Shown: one piece after another, positions 22,901 to 37,900 of the stretch
Layout of the letters: each line of letters starts with the position of its first letter
How positions within the stretch are numbered: the first letter of the stretch is position 1
Assembly (NCBI GenBank): GCA_007922305.1
Contig: ML677374.1
Span: forward strand, 6,557,619 to 6,621,618
DNA length: 64,000 nucleotides
Direction of reading: 5' to 3'
Source: Dermatemys mawii
Lineage: Eukaryota; Chordata; Testudines; Dermatemydidae
The notes under the pieces: generated by a model
What the model was told of the DNA's origin: nothing
The model's input: the letters and a program-made list of their open reading frames with translations, nothing else
Database searches by the model: none
Translations under genes and position numbers: made by a program

Positions 22901-25900
22901 CCTGGAATAAATGGTGGCTTCATGGTAATTTGATGTCCTTAAATCATCAGTTGGAGCTCTCAGTAACTCAGCCAGAGCTGACAGGTCTCTGACAGGAGTG
23001 GTGGGTGAGGTGCAGGTGGTCTGCCTAGAGGATCAAGAGGGCTCCCTCTTGCTTCCATGCTAAGTAAGTCTAGGAGACAGTGAACATGTCACTGCAGCAC
23101 TTTGTCAGTCCAACGAGGCTTGAGTCCATAACCAACCAAGAACCCTAATCCCCATTTCAGTCGATATGAATGTAACCCAGCCGGTCAAGGCATCTACAGC
23201 CATGAAAAGCCTCAGCAACAAATCAACCTGTTTTTTTTTTTTTTTTCTTTTTGCAAGATCATTGAGCCTGCTATTTGCTAGGTAGTTGACTATATAATAA
23301 TTCAGGAGTATGTTAGATGCCTAATAGCCTTCTCGCTCCTCTTTTCTCCTCTCATTTTCTTTACAAATCATTTAAGAATCGTTTTGTTAATGGTTTCCGG
23401 AAAAACCAAGTACCACCATTAGCGCTCATTCATATTTATGTCATTTGATTTGGGTAATTAAACACAAAGCTTGTCATTTAAAAAGGTGCACTGTTCTTCA
23501 CTGTTATTACTACGAATGACAATGAGCTCAACACAGTAATTTAAGAGGTGAGTGCATTAAAAAAAAAACACCTCTCCGTGGCTCTGGGATTGGAAAAAGC
23601 ATTGCCTCTTGTTGAACACCTCACAAAGCCCTATAAGTGCCATGACAATTCCTACTAGAGAGCAGTTCATGTGATGTTACTGGGGTACAAGCAACTGGGG
23701 GGGGGGGGGGGCGGAATAGCAAAAAATGCTGAACTACTTCAGCACTCAAGACTAGCCCTACAGTAAGTATTTTGACACTGGCACCGTACTGCCATTTCTG
23801 CTTTCCACGTCCCCAGCAGTTGCTTTCCACTTGCCTGGTCTGTCAGGGATTTGGGCTCTGACTCCAGAAGACAGAAGGGATCCCAGGCCTGAGACGTGGA
23901 GACAAATGTCCAAGTCTACCATTCAGGCTTAAAGTGGGTGGGTGTGGGTCTTATTAATGCGTGCGGCAATCTATTGGTAGGCAATTAGCTGCTGGTCCTC
24001 ACCACGGTGGGGACAGATTCTGGAAGTGGAGCAGGTTTTTCAAGAGCTTGTCCTGTTTAAATGTTATTGGTCATCCAATTTAAAAAAAAAAATTAAAGCG
24101 CCATCATGGCTTGCCTGAGGTATTTGCATGTTGTTGTTAGGCCTGCAGTTACTGGCCTTCAGCTCATGCTAGTGATACTGAGCAACGACTCCTTGGTTCA
24201 GCTCCTGTTTGGGTCTTCATGAGCTCGCTGGTTAGGTCCGGTCCATCCATGCCATGACTTCACAGTAACAGTCATACTCTATGAAGTCCGTCAATAGGCA
24301 GTGCCCTAGCTCCTCCTAGCCTGTTGTACTACCTGGACCATGAAACCACAGCTGGACTGTGTAACCACCCTGTAGGAGCAGGCCGATAAAGGACAGCGCG
24401 GTTCCAGACACCCCGCAGCTGATGATAGTTCAAACCAAAAGAAATTTACTTCCACCACCACCAGCCTCCTGCAGGCAGCACGTGACACCTGCAAATCATC
24501 AGTGAGACACAGAGTCACACAACAGTCCAGGATCTTCCAGCAGGCCCTGTCAGCAATGGCAGTGTGGTAGAGCAGGGGCCATTTTGTTCCTAAAATGAGC
24601 GTGCTGCCCCCTGTACGGAAGCCAACCTCTCAGTAGCTGTGAGCACTGTGCAACTAGGACATGCAAATGCCACAGGCTCCACCAGCTGGTCTCCGCTGCA
24701 TGTGACCATGGCAGTGGTTTGTGTAGCAACAGCACATTGTGAGGGGCAGTAGAAATAGTTCAAGTGTCTGCAAATTACTGTGCTTATTTTTGTGAGTAGA
24801 CATAGCTCATAGGAGCGTTGCCTTAGGCACGCAGTAGCTCATAGTTAGATGGAGGGGGTTACATAAGAGTATGAGAGTTAATGGTGTTATTCACACCATA
24901 TATTCATACCAGTCATGCTACAGGCTTTGTAGTAAGCGTCATTAAAGCTTTTTTTAGTACTGTTCATATAGCACCATTGTATTCAGTGACCACCAGAAAA
25001 TAATTGCTGTGGTATCATGCATGCTTTGTTTAGACTTATGTCTCCAGCCAAGAGGATAACATCCAAAATATGTTTAAAATAGGAGGTGGAAGGACATATT
25101 TTCAGCATAATAAAAATAGGAGACAATTTTTTTTCCACCTCAGTCCGTGCTAGAAAGAATGACGAATAGTTTGATGTATTCCCTGATACAATGAAGTTCA
25201 TACCGTCGTATGACTACAACCTTGTGTGATTTTCCAAAACAGTACTATTTTGAGTACAGAGTTACATTATCAATTGTCTATAAAAACTTTCTGCCAATTT
25301 TGGTCAAAATTAGACTTTGTTTCTTTGAGTGATGGCCCTTTTAATGAGTTTTTCAGATTGAATGCCCACTACCATGGACACATTACATGCTATCGAAATC
25401 ACCACTTCTGGAATCTACGTTCTCCCTGGTGTGCCTAACACATGATAGCAATGATATTATTCTAGCCCGAAATGGGTTGTGGGCTGGTAGATTGTGTGTT
25501 TTATGGGTCTCTTCGCCTAAAGGAAAAGTTCCCTGAACTCACCAGAGTGTTGGATAGATGAATCCACTTGTTTACAGAACATTTACATTGTTGCAGAAAC
25601 AGTAAAATATTCTCTGTATAATAGCTACCAGTCACTGAGGGAAAAGGCTTTCTCTCTCATTTTCCACATAGCCTGCACCTACGGGAGGTGTCCCACCCAG
25701 TTCCAGCGTGGTCTCGTGCACTCTCACAAAAGGATGGGATTTGATCCGAGACCCTGTTGCTCTAGAAGTATGAAATTCAATCAGAGGGCAACACCTTTGC
25801 TGAGAGTATAGTTTACTCTTTGCTCACAAGATAACTTTTTCTTTCTCATAGCAATAAATTAACAGACACAGCCAGCCTGACAAGCTTCATGTCTGTTCCT

Positions 25901-28900
25901 TTATCTTGTATCAATTTCCTAAGCCCATAGAATTCTGTGCAAGTGTTCCCATTCCAGTGCTCTCTCTTTTCCTGCATGAACACAAGTATCACCCCAGAAC
26001 AACACACCCTGGGGTGCAACTTACAAGCCACCCTATAGCAACAAACCAGTGTCTTGGTGGTGCAGACCCATACACATGAGCTATCTCACAAAGTAAAGCA
26101 GCCATCACAGGCTAGCCCACGTACATACATATCATAAAGCAGGGTATGTATATGTCTATGCTCGTGAGCAACCCTACAATGAACAACAGACATCCAGTGG
26201 GGTGGGGGGTAAGTGGTAAGGCTTCAGGGGTAGTGCAAATCAGCAAGGTAAGCTATATTTTTTGAGTATGCCATGCTGAGTATCAGGCAAGATCAGGGCC
26301 TTACAGTGTGGCAATGGGAGTTTTTTCTAAGCACTGTGCATCTAGTTATCTCACAACAGGGATGTCACGTGAGCGTCCGCATTTTGCTTATTTCATTCTT
26401 ATTTTAAACTTGCTAGTTTTTGCTCCTTGCTTCTGCTGCTAGATGTGAAAGACATGCTCCCTGCATACAAAGTAGGGCGCTTATGAGGATTTCAGGGGAA
26501 GGAAAAAAAACCCAGTAAATGCCTTTTGGTTTGCAGACCTGCGTAAAGCTAGATTTACCCAAGAATCCCAAAGCTTTTAGTTTAGGAGAATATTTAATAC
26601 TCTTATTAATCATTTTTAATCCGTTTGCTTTTAATTAAGAAACAGCATGATGCTTTCCTATCAACATATGCCAGGGAGCAGATTAATTGTGGCTTAAGAT
26701 AACTCTCCTTGATTGGTGTAATGTATTAGCTAACGAGATGCCCGCTTCTAAAGATGCTCAGACACTACCTTGGAAAGCCTTGCTGCCCTCCAGAGAAAAC
26801 TTTCTTTCTCTTCTCCTTTTAAGAGCCCTGGAGCGTGTGAGATTTTTATTTTATTTTTGAGGTCTCAAACAGGAGCACCCGAGATTTTTTTCAAAGATTG
26901 CCCACTTCAGAATTCAGGCACAAATAATAAAAGAAAAAAAGAAAAAAGAAAAAGAAAAATGAACAACAAAATGATCAGTTGAAATCAAGCCAATGGGCTG
27001 GAACATGAAAGAGCCCACACCACTCTCTATCACCTTTAGCAGCCTGTTAAGGAGAAGCAGCTTATGAACAGCCCCGGAGGAGGTCTGGGACACCACTGTA
27101 CTGCCTTCCTAGTTCCAGGAAGCAGGACGGCCCGATAAAACGGGGAAGGTGCCAGACCGGGACATCACTCCTTTGGAAAAGATCAAGAACTGCATAAACA
27201 TCCATTCCCAATACTGCTGGCACAGTGCAAAGACTTTGGACATTCTTTAGTACAACCCTTTCTTCCCAGCCCCCTACCCTCCATCCAAGCTTCTACATCA
27301 GAGGCTCATAAGGGGCTTTAGGAGACGGCTCCACAGAGCTGGAAGTGGTCTTCCTTAACAAGCTCTGGTGACGGATAGCAACACTGTGTGCAATGCAGGC
27401 AGAAGAGCTTCACAGTGACTGGGCCTCTCTCTGCCTGGTGCATCCTTCTCGAAGATGGGAATGTCAGCCCAGGCGGTATGTGGTTTTTTTCCAAGCATTA
27501 ATGAATGTTTGTAAGGTGCTAATTAGATGCCAAATATTGTTATTTAGGTCTTAATAAGACTTGTATAAATATTATTAAAATACCAATGAATGATTCAAGG
27601 GTATTACAGCCACTTCGCTACAGATCTCTAGATGTAAAACAAGAGAAGAATCTATTCCCACAATGCTTCATCTCAATGAGAGAGAGAGGATGGTCCTGGC
27701 GTTCGGGCACTGGGACTCAGAAGATTTGGGTTCAGCGGTTCCTGGCTATATCACAGATTGTGTGTGTGACTTGAGCTCTCTGTGCCTCCATTTCCCTGTC
27801 TGTAAGATGGGGAGATGGGATAATGTCACAGCTTCTCTCTTGTCTATTTAGATTGTAAGCTCTTTGGCACTCACTTTTACTGTGTGCTTGTACAGCACCA
27901 ACACAGTGAAGCCCTGGTTCTAGTTGGTGCCTTTAGGTGCTACTTGGGTACAAATTAATAATTAATAATATAATGCCAGCTTCCACTGGAAATTCTGACA
28001 AAGGCCATTGCAGAGGAGTAAGCCAAGCCTGTCTGCTACAATAGCCAGGACTTTTAAGAAGGGAAGGCAAGAACATGGGCTTCCAATGGTATGTTCTTCA
28101 ATAACACTTGGGAAAACCTACTGAAAGTGAAAATCTTTTGCCTCTTTGATCTATTTTGTATTCACCCTTGACCATGTTGCTATAAGACCCAGAATGTCCC
28201 ATATCTCGTCATTCATGCAGAACAATCTTGGGCTGGGAGCGTGCGGCTGCCCTGTCGTTCCTAGCACCCTGATTTCAAGGAGCCATCTGGAATGGCCACC
28301 GAACTCCATTGAGTACAACCAGAGAGGAACAGGGCCCCAGGAAACTGTTTGCTTTACCTTTACTGTTCCCTCGACTTCCACGAACCAGCGTCTCAGCATG
28401 GCCTGGATCTGTCCGTCTGTCAGCTCAGGGTTGGCATCATGGATTTTCTTTTTGACCAAGTCTTCTAGCAGAAGGCGCCTTAGTCTCCAGTAGAAGAAAG
28501 TACGGGAGGTTCTCCACTCTAAAACATCCTGCACAAGACCCAGAAAGGGAAGGAGGGGAAATAAAGGGAGGTCCAAAACCCCAGAGTTATATTTAACTCC
28601 CACAGATTAAGACAGGATCCTTGGGACCTGGCCACTACAATCAGAGTGGGGCTCAGAGGTGGAGCAAAGTAGCAGGGCAATGCATCGCTGCTTGCTGGGG
28701 TGTATTGACTCACTTGGGCAGCAAATGGAGATGTACGAGAGGAGGAATGTTGTACCCATCTGGGGTGGGAGGTGACTGGAAGGGAGAGTCTATCATGGGA
28801 GGGGAGATGGGGTCTGGAGGAAGAATCTGAGAGCAACATTTTGGTGGATCGATGCCCATTTACCCTTACGTCCACCTCAGCTGACAGAGAAGCATGTGCT

Positions 28901-31900
28901 CCCTTAGCCCCTTGTGGGTATAAAGGCCGGGACTGAGACATTCCGCATTGGGACACCCACAGGGACAGCTCAGCGGTTTGAGCATTTGCCTGCTAAACCC
29001 AGCAGTGTGAGCTCAATCCTTGAGGGGGCCATTTAGGGATATGGGCAAAAATAGGGATTGGTTCTGCTTTGAGCAGGGGGTTGAACTAGATCTCTCTTCT
29101 TCCAACTCTGAAATTCTATGATCAAAAAAGGAAGTGTAACACAAGAAGTGCATCATGAGAAACAAGCAGCCTTGGGGAAAAATCCCCAACACTTCCACAT
29201 TCCAAACTTCCCCAGGGAAAATAAAATTCAGAGGGCATCTGGAAAATGATCAAGGCAACTAACTCAGCCAAGGTTAAAGCGCCGACAACAGAGCTGGACT
29301 TTACGATACTGCTATAGCCCATCTGTTCTACTTGCTGCTCAAACAGGGTCACCCAAAGACCACAGACTGCATCCATATAGTGTCTTTACTTCCTACCTAT
29401 TTGCCTGCGAAGGGGAAATGTCTGGTGAATGTTTTAACACATCAGCTGGCTGCAGGCTGACAAATGAAAGAGGGACCACAAAACAGCAGGGGTAGGTAAG
29501 GGTGCTGGAAAGCACAATTAGTTCTAGGTCAAGGAGCGGGCCCAACTCAGGCAGAGGAGGGGGACTGGAGAGGGATACTGCTGTGAGAAGAATTACTGGG
29601 AGAGGGCACTTGGGTATGAGGTTTACTGGGTGCCTGTGAGGTGTATGAGTTTTTGATCCTGGCTGGGGCTTGGAAGATTTCAGAAAGGGCTGCACTTGTT
29701 CACCTCAGTCTGTGACAATTTCCTTGGCTGCATTCAGTGCATGTACGTGAGCTGGGCCTTTTGAGAGGAGTTGTATGAACGGATCCATTACACTTACAGT
29801 AATGACACCCTTCTCCTGCATCCGGCCTGGCGTGTCATGCAAGTCAGCAAACTGCACCGCCACCTGATGGTAAATGGGAATTAGGAATTCCTCCCGTTCC
29901 TTCAGCTTGGTCTCCAGCTCCTTCCGCTCAGCTGGGCTTAGCTCCGGGGTGCCTGGAATCAGAAAGCTGCTCGTTAGAGACCCTGGAAGAGTCTTTGAAA
30001 GAAGCCCAGCTTTGGGAGACCAACCGACCTCCTGCTTATTGTCTGTAATCACGTTACATGATCTCAACACACTGCTTAGGTGCCTGGGGGAGATGTGGTG
30101 CGGGGGTGGCGGGTAAGATTTCCTCTCTGGACTGGTGCTTTGGCTTTGGGTTTCCCAGGGGGAATTGATAAGCAGCAATGTTCTTTAACATGACATTTTT
30201 AGTCCATGAGGGACTTTGGTTTGCCTAGCGCTTCACAACACACAATCCATAGTGCGTTTTCTCTCTCTGCTTTTTTATTCTGCTTTCTCTTTGTAGCTAC
30301 CTCCCCCAGCTCCTCTCCAACAATGTATCTTCCCAGAACTCCTGTGACTACTAAGGCAGTGTGTTCAGGCCCCAGACTGGGAAGTTGGGAGTTCTACGTT
30401 CTAACCCCAGCTCTGCGATGACTTGATGGGTGGCCTCGGGACTCAGTTTTCAATGGATAAAATGAGGACAATCCTAATCTACCTACTTCAGCAGGCAATT
30501 GAGAGGATTTGGTCGTTAAGGCTGGTAAAATGAAAATCGACATCACAGTGTTATTTATTATCAGCACCGTAACTTGCATTAATAGCCCCGTCCAAGCCCG
30601 CACTCAAATAAGGCAACCTCTTAAAATCATGAAATCCTAATGGCAGGTCAAAATGCCTCAGATCCACGAGAGTCCGTTACTTTCTTAACTTTCCCCTGGT
30701 TTGTCATCGGTCAACACCACCTGGAATTCCAGCTTGTACATAGCCAGGGTAGCCACACCACTGAACCACACGTGTGTGGGGCTGGGTGAAGACGACTAAA
30801 TGAAAACCCAAGGATGGGATGATTGTCCTCTCAGAGAACACGCACTTATGGATGGAGGAAAAGCCCAGGTCAAACCTAGTAGCTGCTTCTCCTTCCCATC
30901 TGTATCCCAAAGCAGCCAGGGACAGTAATGCTGTGAACATGGGAGTTCATGTTCTTGGATGCATTCTTGGATGCTGCCCATTCTCCAGGTCACCTGAGCA
31001 CAGAAAGAGGTAATTCTTTCTCCAGAAGTGACGTTAGGAACTGGAGTCTTACTGCTGAAAGTAAAGACGGGGGTTGTTGGGTTTGGGTCAGCGCCTTGTA
31101 CCCCATGACTCCAGACTCCGGTCCCAAGCTTGCAGATAAGTACAGGCATCAGAATGGGTCAAACAAAAAAACTTGATCTGAACAGCACCAATCTTTGGAT
31201 TTGAAATCAGCAGCTGAGGTCTTCAGTTCTGCCTAAATTCCAAAGCGATTGCTCCTCCGAGAACCATCCAAATGCAGCAGATAGTTATCCCATAGATTTG
31301 GCATCTGAATGAGAAAAGGATCCTGTCTTGTTCTTCGGTGGTCTGTGCAGTACCACTGAGCACACTCCCCCGCCTCTTACACACACACGCACACACACTG
31401 CACTGCTGGTGTGGAATACATGAGTGTAGAGGCTCAGCTCTACAGAGAAGGAAGGTGCTCCCCCCTCGCACTGGAACAATCACACTAGAGCTCTCCAGGC
31501 TGACCCAGCCACGCGCCAAGATCTACTGCCACCTAGGCCTCTATTTCGCAGAACTCCATCAACACGGATCTCACGCTGACACTCTTGATCTCCAATTTGT
31601 ACAACACACTTTCTAACTAGAGCAGCCTTCACCAGGTCATTGTGTCTGTGTTACTGACTCCGTGGGCTTTTCACCTCTGGGGCTGCTCACTGAGGCAGAT
31701 GCCCACCCCGAGGCCTTGACCAGAATAACTGACAACCATTCTTGCCAAACAGGTAACAAGAGGCCAGAGCTTAGTGTAGATCAAACCAGGTTCCTGTGGA
31801 GGCTGCAGCTTGCTTTGGACAGTTTGCAGCCTCACCTGGAAAGACAAGCAGGACTAGATCTCACAGAGCATGACGGGAAGTGTCATCTCATACTACATGA

Positions 31901-34900
31901 AGGAAAACTCCTTATTGATTACAGTATTGATGGAGCCATCTGGCAAAGACAAATCTATAATATTGGCTCAGACCATCAGCGCTTAGTAGCAGCAGGCTGG
32001 GTTTCAACTCTCGTCCTTCCAAATGGAACAGCATTCCCACCTAGATTTTCTTTCACTTTTACATGCACCTCCATTAGGCCTCATTGACACCTAGCAGTTT
32101 TGAGGCTCTGACAAATGCTCCTGCAATGTTCCCTAGAAACAGCTGAAAAACAGCACTGCTTGATCCACCCTGGCCAGTCAAACCTTTCTAAACTAAGTGA
32201 CCGAAACCATCTGCTACCATGATTTAAATGCCAGTGAATTAAGCCATGATTTAGGTGACATGATGACAGGATTTATCCCCATAAATTAACAATGTCTCAA
32301 CGGAGTGTTTTAGTTTTCTAAAACTACAGACAAGATTAATGTCTAATGCAAACACACACGTTTTACACTTTCCTAGCATTTGTTTCCTGCTAGTATCTAT
32401 CGGATTTCACAGTCTCACTACAGAGGCGGCACAAGTTACATTCGGATATTGCAAAAGGTCACAACCCACTTTACTCATTTAAGTTACTTGCTACAGTCAA
32501 GGCATGCTGTCGAGCCATACAGCCTCCAAGTCCATATGAGCTCTGATGACAAACATGTCAAAATGACACTGTCCCGTCGAGCTCGTTCTTTTTATGTTAA
32601 AGTTCTGTGCTCAGAATGAAGTGATGTGGCTTTAAATGAATTAAAATTAAAACGTTGGATTAATGTAGCCTGGTGAAAGAAGCCAGAACTAACTTGAGCC
32701 AGGCTCTGATTCTGCCCCCGACCGCCCTGCCCACGTTCCTACAGACTGGCCTGCAGCATCCCATTGCCGTTTCCAGCAAGACTACAGTCTCTTACAAAGC
32801 CCAAGAGCTGGGAGGTGGCTTTGCACTGTGTATTAATGGCAACCAGGATTCAACTGAACTCATTTTCAAAGGAGACCTGAAGAGCGTCTCTCTCTCTCCT
32901 CCCCACAGAGAATGACTTGTTAAAATAATTCCTAAAAGCAACCGATCCACCATGGGACTGAGCTTCTGAATTCTCCCCACTCAGTCAATGGGCCACAATT
33001 AGCCCTGGTGTAAGCAGGTGCAGCTCCTTGACTTTGCACTCACTTACTGCAGAGCAAGGCTGGCCCCAAACCCAGTGCAAGGAGAGCAGGTTAATTCTCT
33101 CTTAAGGCCGCACAAAGACCCACACAATAGGCACTTGTGCAGAGGCAGAGGACTTAACGCCAGTCTTGGTTCGATCTGAGCCCAATTACATGCTACCAGA
33201 CGCCCTGCTGAAATGTGGAGGTTTTCATCTCCCATCTATGCTGGGGCCTGAGCAGAGGCTGTGAAGCTTTAGATGGGGGGGGGGGGGAAGGAGAGGGGGT
33301 GTCTTAAAACCTAGGTTACTGGCAATCTGAAGCCAGGTCATGTATAAGTCTCACTCAAAGCCCTAGTAAACAATGACCCTCCTTTGCACTTATAGCACCT
33401 TCCCCTGCACAAGGAAAAGGCTTTACAAATGTTAATTAATTTCACCTTGCAATGCCTCTGGGAGATATGCAAGCACAATTATTCTCATTGTACAGAGCAG
33501 AAAGTGAGGCAGAGAGAGGTTAAGTGACTTCCCTAGTAACACAGAAGAACCTGGAATAAAAGCCAGGAGACTTGACTGTCAGCCCCCTTTCTCTAGCCAC
33601 TGGACAACATTCCTTTGCTTATTGTCAGCGTCGCCTCTAATATTGTCGGTACTGCTGGGCTCTATGTGAATGCCACCAGCTTTTTGCTCTTTATTGTTTG
33701 TGAAGCAATGTCAATGGGATTAAATGCAATGAAAGGAGATCGGCTATTGTCAGGCTGTCATGCTTCCTGCCTGGGTGATATGGCAGGGGACCGTCACTCC
33801 TCCGATCCGTACGGTGCCACATAAACTGCCCTGTTTGAAAGAGCCAGGGTCTGGAATCAAACTGGAGAAGCAACATGCAGCTGTGAAAGCAGCCAAATCA
33901 GAGTCAGCACCATGGACAGCACAGCTGCTCTGAGCACCTTTGGAGCCGGATTCAAAGCTCATGTTGCCGTCAGTATATTTTGAACCAGGCCCTTACTGAA
34001 TTCTGCAGACAGCCGCCATCCTGTCTATTCTGTACGGCATGTGTTTATATTTTATTTTAGAACGTCTCTTGTCAGATTGGCGGGGCTTTCAATATAATGC
34101 CGTCACACGGCGAGACTTAAGACAACAAGTTCAGACTGTGTCCCCGCGTTATAAAATCGCGGGTCACGTATGTTCAGCTCAGGTATTAGTTTTTTAAGCA
34201 GCCTTCAGTGTACACATGTTGAATGATGGTGAGGAGGTTTAAATGAAGACACACTCCTGTTTTATAGCTGAAGAATTTAAAAAAAGAACAGTTAAGTTCA
34301 TGTTTCTCTATACACTTTAAATAGCAGCGTCTGCATTCAAGCCAGCAACACTCATGTATTCCAGGCGGTCTGCCACTCTCTTGTACAGACAAACCAGCTA
34401 GGCCCAGTAATGACTTAGGTGAGATTAACAAATATGTCAATGTCTATTTTCTGCTTAATTTAAAAGCAGCGTCTATAAAGATTTTTGACTTCTGAACCCT
34501 GTTCTCCTGAAAGAAAGAAGGTAACAATGAGGAGGGGGGGATAAAGAGTGATTATCCTATCATTGATCGTTTGTCAGGAGCATTTCTTATTCACTGGCTA
34601 TTGTAAAAAGCTAAGCTCTCGATCAATCCTGTAAGCCCCCTCTACAATTAAATATCTTGGAATGGGTTTCTTTCTTTTCGAGCCACATCTTGAAGCCTGG
34701 GAGTTTTTCAGAAAGCCAGGGCAATATTTATTTTTATTTCCATCCAAGAATCTTACCCCAGCAAGAAAGCTGATAAAAAGAAAGCCAGGTGCTTCTTTTG
34801 CTCTAAAGAAACAGCTGAATTACCAAAGACTATTTAATCAAAGTGTCCAATTTAAAAGGATTATAATAGCTCTCAAATGATGTTTTATATTGCTAGATCC

Positions 34901-37900
34901 CAAAGCGCTTTACCCAGGAGGTCGGCAGCATCATCCCCACTTTTTAGAGATGGTGTAACTGAGGCATAAGGAGAAGTGACTTGCCCCCCGACCACTCAGC
35001 AAGCAGAGCTAGGAAGAGCCAAGTCCAGTGCCCAAGCCCCAGTCCATCCACTAGGTCACTGCCTCCCATTATAGACTTATGTGTATGGAGATTGGGGTAT
35101 ACATCTATTGGTAACCTAAGAAGAAACATTCTAAAACTGCTATACTTAAAGGCAAATACATATAGTACAGCCACTCTCGAAAGGCAGGTGGTGTATGAAG
35201 CTAGTAGCACTAAGATTTGAGGGGGTTAAAGGAAGGGAAGAAAAATACTGGAATCTAAAATCAAAAAATTAATTTTGGAGTCTTGATGCAGAGGTCTATT
35301 AGCTGTGGCACCAAGCCAGTGGTGGCAGGTGAGGTCTTGCACAAAGCCCTCCACAGTGCAGAACCCCTGCATGGATGGAACAGCTGTGAGAGGGACCTCT
35401 ATCTCCCATTCCACATGCTGGGGAGGTAAGCTTCAGCCTGCCTCCAAGTATGCCAACATGGAAGGAAGCACTTGGGTGGTCTGAGAATTAAGCAGCACAG
35501 GGGCACTGGTTCCTACTCGAACACTAGGCTGGAGTAGTGATCAGACAGGGGCTGTGAACCAGACAGACGGAGGCCTGATAAACATACATAACTTCACTGG
35601 AATATTCCTCTGCTATTCCCACCCAGGCTCACCCAACTTTGAGGACCATAAAATATCAGGGTTGGAAGGGACCTCAGGAGATCATCTAGTCCAACCACTT
35701 GCTCAAAAGAGCAGGACCAATCCCCAATTAAATCATTAGACAGATTTTTGACCCAAATCCCTAAGTGGCCCCTTCAAGGATTGAACTCAAACCCCTGGGT
35801 TTAGCAGGTCAATGCTCAAACCACTGAGCCGACCCAACCCTCCCTCCTGCTAAGATCTTACTACTATCCCATGTAAAGAGCTAGCTATATTTAAAGCAAT
35901 TAAAACCATCTTTTTGTTATTTGTAGGCAAGGTACCTAGCAGATTGGGGCGCCAATCCCTGACTGAGGCTTCTAGGGGCAATCACCCCAGTTAACTAAAT
36001 AAGGCCTTTACAAATTCCAAGTCTGAAGCCTGCTCCTCCTGAAGCCTGCTCCTACACCCTGCACAGGGATAGGTGCGCGTGCTTGATAGCTTGCAATCAG
36101 AGAGGAACTTCAGAGAAGTTGCCCTCGCTGTGCAGATGAATGGCAAAGCCTCAGTAATAAATCTATAGGGACATCTCTCCTGTAAAGTGCTTGGATATTG
36201 AATATCAATCTCTACTCCTCTCCAAAAGTTAAGAGAAGAAATCGCAGCCGAGAAAGCAACGTCTAAACTCTTTTGATTTGTGCGCCATTAAACAGAGAAC
36301 CTCTTTTGGAGTAACAAGCCAATGCGTCAGCTCTTCCCTCCCATGTATACGTCTCACAGAGAGAGAGAGAGCGCGCGTGAGCAACACTGACAGGCAGTGT
36401 CCTGTAGTGATTACAACCTGCTAGAATGTCAGGGCTCCGACTGCCTTTAATAAAGTTCCTGCCAGATGGAAATGGCTCAGCGGGACCATGAATCACGGCT
36501 TCCCATAACATTTAGCAGCAAAGTGCTTTTTTTAAATATGACCAGTTTAACAGGTTAGACAAAATGACTTCCAGAAATGTTATTGTAGCTTCCCTCTGAT
36601 TGCAGAAAGCTGGGCAGCTTCTGAATCAATTTGATGGTTTACGGTTTCTCAGCTATTAATATGGGGGTTTTTCCCCTCCACCCTCAATGCACAGCTTCAC
36701 ACGGGAAAGCTTCTCTACTTGTTTCCCGTTGCCTCTCTCATGTGCCAGCAAAGATGTGGGCAATAGCCCAACCTCCAGGCTTCTCGCCCAGCGCCTTGCT
36801 GAGGCAGAACCTCACTCACTTTAGGGCTGCTTGACACCGCCAGAGTGGGGTAAAGTGGCCTTGGTGTAAATGAGACTCCTATGGATAAATATCTTCACTG
36901 AGCAAAACACACTCAGTATCATAAAACAGCAGCTCACCACAAGCGAAGCCCTCTACTCAATGACCCGACTGACCCCCTAACAGTCCAGGAGGGCCCGGAT
37001 CCACTTGTTTCCCCGCCGAAGTTGAATGTATCCCAGGAGGCCCATTGACTAACTCTGGCCCAGTGAACAGAAGCCCTTCTCTGTCGGTAGCCTCAGGCTT
37101 TCAGAAACCAGCAAGGGAGCTTTTCCTTTGGTTCCTGAATTCAAATTTCATCCCCCTCATGAACAATGGGCGTCTGGGAAATACATCTAGACCGGTGATT
37201 TTTAAGGAGGTTTTGTACAACCTATATATTAGGCTACAGAAGAACACTAACAATGCAGAGATGAGTGTGCTCACCTATCCAAGTGTCAAAACGACTATGT
37301 TGATGGTTTTTTGAGGGTGATTAGGGAAAAGAACATTAAGGCACCAGCGCAGCAAAGCATCTAAACTTGGGCTTAAGTCCACCCCTGGTCTGCAAAGCAC
37401 ATGCACAAGTCCCACTGACCCGCTGCTGAACAGGGATGGACTACAAAAATGGGTCCCGTGTTATGGATGCACAGTAGCTACTCCAAAGGTAAGGCTGTAA
37501 TGAGGTGTTTATTTTAAGTCAGATTATGACCACCTCATCTAACATCCTCAGCTGCAACAACAAACATCATTTTAGCCTGAAATTCCTCACATCAGGAGAG
37601 GTTTTTCCCTCCCCGCAAGGCTGGAGTCTGATGTCTCCTATTTAACTACACAACAGATTCAGCAACTGTGAGCTGCCCCGCCAGCATGTCTCACCTCTGA
37701 CCTGCAGGAAGCCGCTCTAAAGGGGAGGTCATACAGGACTATTCAAGACTGTGGCAATGCAGGTTTTTTGAGTGGAGATTCTTTTTTTTTTAAATGCGCC
37801 TGCTTGCAACCCCTTCTCTAAATAGTCAGTAGGATTCAAGCTATAAAGATGCAACATGAAATACCAGTGAAGGTTGTGGATGCTCAAGAGATTGGTCAGA

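Larger units (their letters stand above)
21754..28357 (-). other. ACACA: ACACA intron (6.6 kb)
   Basis: The intron holds a 16-T run (23231-23246), a 15-G run (23697-23711), an A-rich purine tract (26929-26962) and a MIR-type SINE (27685-27910). The rest is unremarkable single-copy-looking sequence. Confidence 0.85.

Noticed and set aside
31662..32087. 141-codon plus-strand open frame
   Set aside because: No recognisable domain. Composition fits random intron sequence.
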